10,805 nucleotides of DNA from Bacillota bacterium (GTDB lineage: Bacteria; Bacillota; Clostridia; Lachnospirales; Lachnospiraceae): the NCBI GenBank assembly GCA_023437885.1, contig JAEZFH010000216.1, positions 1 through 10,805 on the forward strand, read 5' to 3'. Positions 1 through 6,131 of this stretch are shown here, piece after piece. Made by a program: the position numbers and the translations under genes. The notes under the pieces were generated by a model. The model worked only from the letters and a program-made list of their open reading frames with translations, made no database searches and was not told the DNA's origin. Positions within the stretch are counted from its first letter, which is position 1. Each line of letters begins with the position of its first letter.

Positions 1-967
1 GATGAGAAGACGCTCTGAGGAATACCTCCTGCCTTTTGTTCTCTTCCGCCAGATGCTGATTCTTAATCTCCAGCTCCCGGTAGCTTTCCTGTATCTTCTG
101 ATACAGGCTGTTCAGGCTTTTGCCCAAGCTGCTGATTTCGTCATGTCCGGATATCGGGGCAGGGTCCAGCTTTAAATTCTTCTCCGCTATTCTATACTCT
201 GCATTCCTGGCAAGCCGGATAATCGGCTGGATAATATGGCGTGAGAACAGCTGGGAGGACACGAGTACCAACAGCAGGGTGACTGCTACAATCATAGGTA
301 AGCTCTGGAATATGACCGGGCTTATTTCTTCAATTTGCGGAGTCATCATAGGTATAAAGGTAATAGTGATTGCATTCTCGGTTATCCCAAGGGCAATATA
401 GCTGGTATAAAAATTATGACCGTCTGTGATATTGGATTCATAGATCATTAAATCCTCTGCTTCCACATGAATTTTTGATGATAGCTCCCGAAACATGTTT
501 TTATTCTGAAACAACTCAAATTCAAATTTCAAAGGGTATTGATCCAGCAGCTCTCCGTCCAAAGCCAATTCGTCCATAATCAGGCTGAAATCGAAATCAT
601 CTTCACTGATATCTTGAATTTCCTGAGTATGAGTTGCATAATACCTGATCTTCTCAAGAAATTCCAGAATTTTCTCCTCGCGGATCTCTGCTGTGATACG
701 GAAAATCTTATTCACAATAAAAATGCGGTTCCCCGTCTTCGGGATTTCAACCGTAATGGTGCCGGACGGGTTTTTGACCTCCAGCTGTTCATAGCTCCCC
801 AGTTCCATATACCCTTTTTGAAGGGACAATACCGAGGCATAATTCCTGCTCTGCATATAGGATACATACAGGGAGGGCAGCATAAGAATAAAATATCCCA
901 CGATCAGGGATATCATAATAACGGATATCACCGCACTGTATAAAAAGGTTTTTCTGGATAAGCTCAT
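1..967 (-). CDS. Membrane sensor histidine kinase, N-terminal part (cut by window edge)
   Basis: This is the sensor of a two-component system. It should autophosphorylate on a histidine and pass the phosphate to the regulator encoded just upstream. The 322 visible residues begin MSLSRKTFLY. They contain a first membrane helix (about residues 8-34), an extracytoplasmic sensor region of roughly 180 residues (35-215), a second helix (about 218-240), a HAMP linker (about 242-298, with the conserved Pro at 247 and DE at 276-277), and then the start of the HisKA helix. The last complete codon is His322 in the context FLRASSH, which matches the phospho-acceptor histidine, so the dimerisation remainder and the ATPase domain lie outside the window. 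The start is supported by an AGGGGG ribosome-binding site 5 bases upstream and a 12-base gap after the regulator stop. The frame is open throughout. I do not recognise the ligand; the sensor region resembles no domain I can name. Confidence 0.93.
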   Translation of the reverse strand, partial: MSLSRKTFLYSAVISVIMISLIVGYFILMLPSLYVSYMQSRNYASVLSLQKGYMELGSYEQLEVKNPSGTITVEIPKTGNRIFIVNKIFRITAEIREEKILEFLEKIRYYATHTQEIQDISEDDFDFSLIMDELALDGELLDQYPLKFEFELFQNKNMFRELSSKIHVEAEDLMIYESNITDGHNFYTSYIALGITENAITITFIPMMTPQIEEISPVIFQSLPMIVAVTLLLVLVSSQLFSRHIIQPIIRLARNAEYRIAEKNLKLDPAPISGHDEISSLGKSLNSLYQKIQESYRELEIKNQHLAEENKRQEVFLRASSH

Positions 968-979
968 CGTTTCCCCCTG

Positions 980-1645
980 CTAAACTTCATCGTTAAACTG
1001 GTACCCCACGCCAATTACTGTCTTGATATAGTTGCAGGGCAGTTTTTTGCGCAGGTTTTTCACATGGGCATCTATAATCCGGTCATTGCCGATATAATCC
1101 TCGTTAAAGATCTTCAGGATCAGCTGCTCTCTGGTAAAAGCCCTTCCGGTTTCTTTTTTCAATACCTGAAGGAGCAGAAATTCGCTTAGGGTTAATTGCA
1201 AAGGAACATTGTTAAAAAAGGCCTGATAGGAATCCTCATTCAGATACAGTCCTTCCGTATTCTCCATGTTTCTATTGGAATGCCGGGTTCTTCGCAGTAT
1301 TGTCTCCATCCGCTTCAGCAGAATCAGGGGTGAAACCGGTTTTATCACATAATCATCTGCATAGAGATTAAAAGCTTTTACCTGAGTAGGCTCATCGTTA
1401 ATCGCCGTCAGCATGATTACTGCCATCTCCGGCCGATTGCTTCTGATGTATTCCAATACCTCCAAACCACTCTTCTTCGGAACCATGATATCCAATACGG
1501 CAAGATCAAAGACCGACGCTTCCAGCAATCCGACGGCAGTCTCTCCATCCTCCACCGTTGTCACATCATATTGCTGCAGCTTCATATACTCCGCTAGAAC
1601 CTCCTGTATTGTAGGCTCATCCTCCAGAAACAGTATTTTTATCAT
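980..1645 (-). CDS. OmpR/PhoB-family DNA-binding response regulator
   Basis: A 221-aa cytoplasmic transcription regulator and the partner of the kinase that follows 12 bases downstream. The receiver domain (residues 3 to about 115) shows the acidic pocket E8-D9, the phosphorylated Asp52 (LAVLDIMVP), Thr80 (VIMLTA) and Lys102 (DDYVIKP). A winged-helix domain fills the C-terminus, with the recognisable stretches LTLSEFLLLQVL, AFTREQL, DAHVKNLRKKL and the terminal VIGVGYQF. The frame is open 30 codons further upstream, but the start at 1645 is preferred: GGGGAGG lies at the right distance before this ATG and the protein then begins MIKILFLEDE, as family members do. A promoter lies about 60 bases upstream. 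All catalytic residues are present, so it should be functional. The regulon cannot be read from the sequence; neighbouring transport and sortase genes are possible but unproven targets. Confidence 0.95.
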   Translation of the reverse strand: MIKILFLEDEPTIQEVLAEYMKLQQYDVTTVEDGETAVGLLEASVFDLAVLDIMVPKKSGLEVLEYIRSNRPEMAVIMLTAINDEPTQVKAFNLYADDYVIKPVSPLILLKRMETILRRTRHSNRNMENTEGLYLNEDSYQAFFNNVPLQLTLSEFLLLQVLKKETGRAFTREQLILKIFNEDYIGNDRIIDAHVKNLRKKLPCNYIKTVIGVGYQFNDEV

Positions 1646-1707
1646 CCGCTCTTCCTCCCCTTCTTCCGCATTCCCGCATAAATGCCTATGAAAGCAGTCT
1701 TGAATCC

Positions 1708-1735
1708 ATTGTAACACAATCGGGAATGATTTCAA
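1708..1735 (-). promoter_or_regulatory. Probable sigma-A promoter of the regulator-kinase operon
   Basis: On the minus strand TTGAAA (1730-1735) and TACAAT (1708-1713) are separated by 16 bases, close to the vegetative consensus. The predicted start site is near 1701, giving a leader of about 55 bases before the regulator ATG at 1645. It lies just after the end of the antiporter gene, with no clear terminator between them, so read-through from upstream is also possible. Confidence 0.6.
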
Positions 1736-1758
1736 GAACCGACTCCGGCAGGCTTTTT

Positions 1759-2962
1759 CTACTCTTTCCTTCTCCTTTGAAGCGGATAAATAGAGAGACC
1801 GCCGTTACACACATAGGAAATCCCACATATCACTATAAAATATGGTAAATAATCATAGCCAAAGACCTCAGCTCCTATCAGCATTGGAGCAATCAGCGTA
1901 TTGGTTGCACTGCCAAATACGGCTGCATAGCCCAAGGCCGCAGCAAAAGCGACTGGAAGTCCCAGAATTGCAGCAAGGACCGCGCCAAGGGTGGCACCGA
2001 TTGAAAACAGCGGAGTAACCTCACCGCCTTGAAAGCCGGCGGAGAGGGTCACTGCCGTAAAGATGAATTTTAACGCAAAATCCCAGGCATAAACACCCTG
2101 GTCAAAGCTTAAGTGAATCAAATTCGTTCCCAGTCCGGAATACCGCCCTCCCCAGCAAAGCAGGGAAAAGCAACCGATTGCAGTACCAACCGCCAAAATA
2201 CGCAGAACCTCGTTCTACATCCAATTGGCCAGCAGTTTTTTCATCTTATGCAGGCACAGCGAGAACAACCCTCCTGTCACTCCGAATAATACGCCAAGCA
2301 GGAGAAGCCGGGGAAGAAGCATCCATGATATGGATATTCGGTCCTCCAATGCAAAGTGGAACCTTTCAAGCCCAAGTAAGCCGGAGGTATAGCTTGCGGT
2401 AAACGCCGTCGTCAATGCAGGTAGGAAGGCCCGATGCTCCAATACTCCTACGGTAAGTACCTCCAGAGCAAAAAACGTCGCCGCAAGCGGTGTCCTGAAC
2501 AAACCGGCAAAGCCTGCCGCCTTACCGGTAACCAGCAGCAGCTTCCTGCTGTAGTTTACCGGAAACCACCTGCCCAATCCATGTGCAATTGTCCCTCCAA
2601 TCTGTATCGCAACCCCCCTCCCTTCCTGCGCTTCCGCCAAAAAGATGAGTAAGCCAAGTCCCCGTTATTGTGAAGGGAATCAGTCGAAGCGGTATCCTTC
2701 CGTCCATCCCATGCCCGGCTTCAAAAATCAGGGCCATTCCCCTTCCGCTTCTGCCTCCGAATTTTTGATAGCACCAGACAATAACAACACCGGCAAGCCC
2801 CAGAAAAGGGAGCAGCCAAGCAGCGTACTCATTACGAACCTCCGTAATCCATAGCAAAATTCGGCCAAACAAAGTATTGATACTGCCCGCAGCTGCTCCT
2901 ATCGGCACAGCAAGCAACGTCAGTATTATGATATCATGATACAAGCTAAGAATTCTTTTCAA
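1759..2962 (-). pseudogene. CLC-F type fluoride/proton antiporter, broken by a frameshift and a nonsense codon
   Basis: With both lesions repaired this would be a 400-aa multi-helix CLC protein that expels fluoride in exchange for protons. The N-terminal part (2962 to about 2613) carries the gating motif GGSAGREG with the gating Glu at residue 115. The C-terminal part carries AGFQGGEVTPLFSIGATLG and a terminal GGLSIYPLQ, which resemble the fluoride-specific CLC branch rather than ordinary chloride channels. The start is TTG at 2962: it is the only start after an in-frame TGA and is preceded by AGGGG. Lesion 1 is a run of six G (plus strand C, 2613-2618) where five would join GREG to VAIQIGG. 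Lesion 2 is an in-frame TAG at 2215-2217, codon 249, after LLANWM; the same frame resumes NEVLRILAVGTAIG without loss. A fluoride riboswitch lies upstream, which supports the substrate assignment. As written, the protein stops shortly after the gating motif and cannot work. Confidence 0.88.
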
Positions 2963-3052
2963 TTCAGCACCCCTTCAGCAGCCGCGTCGCATTCGGGATA
3001 TGCACCTGGAATATAATTTACCCCTGCCTTTACTTTCCTTCTGTTTATCTTC

Positions 3053-3099
3053 AAAAAAAGCTGATAACTTCTGCGTCTCAGTTCGCAGAAGTCATCAGC
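3053..3099 (-). terminator. Riboswitch-controlled Rho-independent terminator
   Basis: On the minus strand the arm GCTGATGACTTCTGCG (3084-3099) pairs over 16 positions, with one G-U, to a second arm (3060-3075) across an 8-base loop. It is followed at once by seven T (3053-3059). The 5' arm is shared with the 3' part of the fluoride aptamer, so aptamer folding and terminator folding exclude each other. This is the expression platform for the antiporter gene, whose start lies 90 bases further on. Confidence 0.88.
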
Positions 3100-3146
3100 A
3101 TAATTGCGGTTTTGGTATTAACCAAGGGAGAACCTCATTCCCATTA
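3084..3146 (-). promoter_or_regulatory. Fluoride riboswitch (crcB motif)
   Basis: The minus strand reads GGGAATGAGGTTCTCCC (3126-3142), then a small TTGG/CCAA hairpin, then AAACCGC (3106-3112), then GCTGATGACTTC (3088-3099). These are the conserved blocks of the crcB motif in the right order. The loop GAGGTT can pair fully with GACTTC to form the expected pseudoknot, with two G-U pairs. Fluoride binding should hold GCTGATGACTTC in the aptamer and stop it from forming the terminator, turning on the downstream fluoride exporter. Two deviations are visible: the usual GATG is AATG, and a short extra hairpin sits between the first stem and AAACCGC. The identification rests on remembered consensus; a covariance search would settle it. 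Confidence 0.9.
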
Positions 3147-3152
3147 GGTTTA

Positions 3153-3181
3153 ATAATATCACAGTTTCAAAACAGATTCAA
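3153..3181 (-). promoter_or_regulatory. Probable promoter of the fluoride riboswitch / antiporter unit
   Basis: On the minus strand TTGAAT (3176-3181) is followed after exactly 17 bases by TATTAT (3153-3158). Transcription would begin near 3146, immediately before the first riboswitch stem, which is the usual layout. The -35 box is part of the last unit of a 12-bp tandem repeat. Confidence 0.6.
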
Positions 3182-3244
3182 TGTCAAAATTATTGTCAGA
3201 TTCAACATCAGATTCAATATCAGATTCAATGTCAGATTCAATGG
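3173..3244. repeat. Six 12-bp tandem repeats upstream of the fluoride riboswitch
   Basis: Six contiguous units of 12 bp cover 72 bp, with plus-strand consensus CAGATTCAATGT. Units 1, 3, 4, 5 and 6 match at nine or more leading positions; unit 2 (3185-3196) is the most diverged. On the minus strand each unit reads ACATTGAATCTG, so the hexamer TTGAAT recurs at 12-bp spacing and the last copy serves as a -35 box. It could be a slippage-prone tract that tunes the promoter or an array of regulator sites. The period is a multiple of three, which keeps a plus-strand frame open, but there is no sign of a real protein there. Confidence 0.9.
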
Positions 3245-3375
3245 CTCTGATCTTCTTCAAATTTGCCTATCAACTCTTGCATTTTCATAATTTATATCCC
3301 TGTATGATCCCCGCAGAATTGTTCATAATAATAGTTGGGACAATTACGATGTCCTGATCAGATCGGAGGCATAAG

Positions 3376-3483
3376 ATGAAGACAGATGAACTTAAATTTT
3401 TTCGAGGCTTAATTCATGGATTGATTCTCAGCCTGTTCCTATGGATCGGAATCCTCGTCGGCCTCTATTGTGCCGTTACTTAA
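3376..3483 (+). CDS. Small single-helix membrane protein, 35 aa
   Basis: A short plus-strand gene with ATG at 3376 preceded by GGAGG six bases upstream, and stop TAA at 3481-3483. The protein starts MKTDELKFFRG, has one hydrophobic helix of about 20 residues (roughly residues 12-32, containing LILSLFLWIGILVG) and ends LYCAVT. The charged start followed by a single helix suggests an inner-membrane microprotein with its N-terminus in the cytoplasm. It is the only convincing plus-strand gene here. It is divergent from the riboswitch-antiporter unit and converges tail to tail with the membrane protein gene ending at 3486, with two bases between the stops. I do not recognise the family. No convincing promoter was found in 3245-3375. 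Confidence 0.6.
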   Translation: MKTDELKFFRGLIHGLILSLFLWIGILVGLYCAVT

Positions 3484-3485
3484 CT

Positions 3486-4370
3486 TTACAGCAGTCTGCC
3501 CGGAGAAGGATCTTTATCATAGGATTTGCTCCCTCGCTCGTACAATAACACAAGAAAGCAAAATAACATTGCTGCCATACCTGCACTGAGCAGCTTATGA
3601 AGGAGAACCGTAATATACTGAAGAATAAACTCATTTATATACCGGGGGTGAAGCTGAATTGTATTATAAGGCTTTATCAGCAGCAATATTCCCGGAAGAA
3701 ATAGCAGCATCCACGCCCATGCCGTGATGCTGTAATACATATACGGCATAAACTGAGTCCGCTTTTGATTTAACCTCTTTAATAAAACCAGATTTAGTAC
3801 CAGAAAACCGACACACAGCAGCGGGAAAAACACACCAAGCATTTGATACTTCCTGATAAAAGTGTTGAGATAGCTGATCAGAGGAAAACGTATGTTGCTT
3901 CTATATTCCTTGCTTATGGATGCAATATATTCTTCAATACTGCTCTGCTGCTCCGTATCCGGCCGGATTCCCTTCTGTGACAGAAAGCTCTTAATCCTGT
4001 TCTTCAATCTGTCTTCTACCTCATCGGCAGCCGGCTGATAGGAATTTCCATGGACGGATGCATCAATGTATTCATCCACCTCCCGGATTATTTCTTCTCT
4101 GAGAAAAATCCCTTCCTATACATCCGGAGATAAGCCGGTAGGTACCGTCATCGCCTCAGCACTCCGGTACAGCTCCTCCTGCAAATTCTCATAATAACGG
4201 CTGGAAACCAGCACCTTCCGCATTGTCCCTGGTAAAAGCACGGTATCCAGTATCACTAGCACTGACAGTACAACACATACCATTGTCAGAAAAAAGGACA
4301 GCGCACAACATAAAACTCCAGTTGAATATTTTACTTTGTTTATTCGGTTTTTCCGTAATATCATATCCAT
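3486..4370 (-). pseudogene. Sortase-operon integral membrane protein, interrupted by in-frame TAG
   Basis: Read through its internal stop this is one 294-codon frame. The start at 4370 (MDMILRKNR) has GGAG eight bases upstream and lies 24 bases after the sortase stop, so it is the third gene of the sortase operon. Predicted layout: helix 1 at about residues 19-47, a hydrophilic loop of about 130 residues (probably outside), then three helices near residues 180-200, 215-235 and 255-280. TAG at 4116-4118 is codon 85, in the context PTGLSPDV-stop-EGIFLREE. The frame then continues for over 200 codons without another stop, with sensible helices and the same style, so the two halves belong together. 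A GTG at 4079 is a poor restart because its only Shine-Dalgarno-like GGGAGG abuts it directly. I cannot name a function beyond association with class D sortase genes, which is inferred from position. Confidence 0.75.
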
Positions 4371-4394
4371 TCCCTCTGCTCCTGCCTGGCTCTT

Positions 4395-5150
4395 CTATTC
4401 CACCTTAGGCCCTAAAATTTTGTCCGCATATACAAATAAGCGCTTATCCTTTTTCCCTGCAAAGGGGGTAAACGGAAAGCAGGTGTACATAATCAATGTC
4501 TCCTCGCTATAGGACAGCATCTCATCCAACTCTTCCTGAGCCTCCTCCGCACTCTGGATCAATACTTCTCTGACTAAATACCGGTACTCCCCGTAATTTG
4601 TTCTGCAGATTACTGTATCCCCTTCCTCAATTTGCTCCAAAGGCTTAAAGAAAGTTGTATTATGTCCGGAAAGAAGAATACTGCGTCCAAAGCCGGGAAG
4701 AAAGCTTCCTGCAAACTGCCCGATTCCGGCTTGAAGTATTTCCTTGGTATCTCCCCAATAAACCGGAACCTCCAATTGAATTCTGGCACAGGAGAGCATG
4801 GCATAATGTGTTCCCGCCTCCGGAAACTGAAGTTCACTGACTGAAATTGTTTCTTCCTCTGCCGTCGCTTCTCCCTGTCCGGGAACTGTCATTGTCTCCG
4901 CAACCTTACCATTCCCTGTGAATGTGATTTCCTTTCTGCTATGGGATTCCGGCTGATATATGGTCTTTAATTCCGTATCGGTACTAATCTCCTCCTTAAC
5001 CATAACCATAGAAATTGCTGCTTGGAGAAATTCAATTCCCGGAGATACAATCATAAAGATAATTCCGTATCCCAATATCATGAAAAGGAATGGCATAGAC
5101 AGATATGCCATCCTATACTTTAATAAAGTATGAAAAACTCTCTTCCTCAT
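4395..5150 (-). CDS. Class D sortase (cysteine transpeptidase)
   Basis: A 251-aa membrane-anchored transpeptidase that cuts a C-terminal sorting signal and attaches the substrate to the cell wall or another protein. An N-terminal helix (about residues 13-35) anchors it with the catalytic domain outside. The sortase fold begins near residue 115 (YAMLSCARIQLEVPVYWG). The catalytic residues are all visible: His163 in LLSGHNTTFF, Cys224 in MYTCFPFTPF and Arg237 in DKRLFVYA. AGIGQFAGSFLPG before the histidine and the TC-PF context of the cysteine are typical of class D. The start ATG at 5150 follows GGAGG by four bases. It lies 56 bases after an exported anchored protein and before a multi-helix protein, in one operon. 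No LPXTG-type sorting signal is visible in any complete protein of the window, so the substrate must be elsewhere or unconventional. Confidence 0.93.
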   Translation of the reverse strand: MRKRVFHTLLKYRMAYLSMPFLFMILGYGIIFMIVSPGIEFLQAAISMVMVKEEISTDTELKTIYQPESHSRKEITFTGNGKVAETMTVPGQGEATAEEETISVSELQFPEAGTHYAMLSCARIQLEVPVYWGDTKEILQAGIGQFAGSFLPGFGRSILLSGHNTTFFKPLEQIEEGDTVICRTNYGEYRYLVREVLIQSAEEAQEELDEMLSYSEETLIMYTCFPFTPFAGKKDKRLFVYADKILGPKVE

Positions 5151-5206
5151 CCTACCTCCATCGCTGCTTCAGCGGTAATACAAAGCCGTAAGATCATCTT
5201 CTGAAG

Positions 5207-5881
5207 CTAAACCTGCTCCTTCAGCTCTTCTCCACTTTGCTCCTCCATCCGTTCCATTCTCTTATCCTCCGGTTCTTCCTGTAATGCTTCCTTCTGCTGC
5301 TGATTTATACTCATATTCTTTGCAAGCATATTCCATCTTACATATGCCAGAAGACAAACAAGAAAAACAGATAAGAGCATCGCACCTACCATGAGCACCG
5401 GCCGAAGATCAAAGCCGGTCTGGTTAATGGTATTCTTTGCTATAAGGACGGCCTCCCCTTCCGGATTCTCAACATTAACCGTTCTGTCTGTGAGATCAAT
5501 TGAGACAGAATAACCAATCTCGGAAGCAGCCTCGCTGATCAAGCTCAATAATTTGAATGCTGTTTCCGAGCTTTCGATATTCGTGATATCTCGAATGTTC
5601 ATGTCCTCCATATACTGCAATACCTTAGTCAACTTGTCCCAGGCTATTCCCGCCTGCTCCGTAGTCAGGTCGGTTTTATTTCTTATCAATTCATTCTCTA
5701 TCTGGTTTAAGTAGGAAGCCGGTATATATCTTAATTCTCCATCGATCTCGATTCCGGCCCGCAATTTATCCAAAATCAATTCTTCCGCCTCCGATAAGCC
5801 TGTTGCAGCCAAAGCCTGCCGTGAGCCGGACACCCAGATTCCTGCAATAACAATCAACATTAATAAATAGCTCTTCTTCAT
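5207..5881 (-). CDS. Exported protein with C-terminal membrane anchor, first gene of sortase operon
   Basis: A 224-aa protein of unrecognised family. It has a signal peptide (MKKSYLLML..., residues 1-25, likely cleaved after ALA), an extracytoplasmic region of about 135 residues rich in Glu, Ile and Leu (26-160), one membrane helix (about 161-182, PVLMVGAMLLSVFLVCLLAY), and a charged Glu/Gln/Lys-rich cytoplasmic tail of about 40 residues. The frame is open 18 codons further upstream, but the ATG at 5881 has GGAGG seven bases before it and opens a proper signal peptide. It contains no LPXTG-like motif before the helix, and the long acidic tail is unlike a sortase signal. It is therefore more likely a partner or regulator of the sortase than its substrate. 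It is co-directional with the sortase at a 56-base gap. The function is unknown. Confidence 0.85.
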   Translation of the reverse strand: MKKSYLLMLIVIAGIWVSGSRQALAATGLSEAEELILDKLRAGIEIDGELRYIPASYLNQIENELIRNKTDLTTEQAGIAWDKLTKVLQYMEDMNIRDITNIESSETAFKLLSLISEAASEIGYSVSIDLTDRTVNVENPEGEAVLIAKNTINQTGFDLRPVLMVGAMLLSVFLVCLLAYVRWNMLAKNMSINQQQKEALQEEPEDKRMERMEEQSGEELKEQV

Positions 5882-5908
5882 TCTTCTGCCTCCGTTTTCT
5901 TCCGCTTT

Positions 5909-5938
5909 GGAGTGGCTAATATATGCTTTAGCCATTCC
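5909..5938 (-). promoter_or_regulatory. Hairpin in the leader of the sortase operon
   Basis: Arms of 11 bases (5909-5919 and 5928-5938) match at 10 positions around an 8-base loop, just upstream of the ribosome-binding site of the exported protein. No T-run follows, so it is not a terminator. It may be an operator or a leader RNA structure. I saw no convincing promoter boxes between it and the opp terminator. Confidence 0.35.
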
Positions 5939-6051
5939 TTAATTCCATTGGGTGATGATAACTTTAATGTTAATTTTAACCTGAATGCCCAGGAATTATT
6001 CATCCTTTCTCGGACTTACTGAAACCTCCCTGACCTGAAAAACCTCCAATT

Positions 6052-6101
6052 AAAAAAGCTGTGCAGGGAGAATTTACCACGGTAAATTCTCCCTGCACAG
6101 C
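6052..6101 (-). terminator. Rho-independent terminator of the opp operon
   Basis: A perfect inverted repeat (6058-6078 and 6081-6101; 21 matching bases with 2 between, effectively 20 bp plus a tetraloop) is followed on the minus strand by six T (6052-6057). It begins about 30 bases after the oppF stop. There is no T-run on the other side, so it acts in one direction only and separates opp from the sortase operon. Confidence 0.95.
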
Positions 6102-6131
6102 CATATAAATGTCTGCTGAATTCTATATTTA

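Noticed and set aside
120..943. Two plus-strand open frames opposite the histidine kinase
   Set aside because: The minus strand is open over the whole region and encodes recognisable kinase domains; the plus-strand frames are shadows.
1646..1735. Upstream extension of the response regulator by 30 residues
   Set aside because: The extension overlaps the promoter boxes and leader and has no homology-like character; the downstream ATG has a strong ribosome-binding site.
1759..2962. Three separate genes for the antiporter fragments
   Set aside because: The pieces match successive parts of one CLC protein. The second and third are in the same frame separated only by TAG, and the first joins after removing one G.
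3173..3244. CRISPR array
   Set aside because: The units are 12 bp and directly contiguous with no spacers, and no cas genes are nearby.
3000..3290. Plus-strand open frame of 96 codons with repeated Arg-Phe-Asn units
   Set aside because: The repetition comes from the 12-bp tandem DNA repeat, whose period keeps the frame open. It runs through the riboswitch, terminator and promoter on the other strand and has no ribosome-binding site.
2215..4118. Pyrrolysine or other reassignment of TAG
   Set aside because: TAG is the normal terminal stop of at least six genes in the window, a TAA is affected as well, and no suppressor tRNA or pyrrolysine genes are present.
6016..6050. Possible promoter for the sortase operon near the opp terminator
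   Set aside because: No -35/-10 pair with acceptable spacing could be found between 5882 and 6050.
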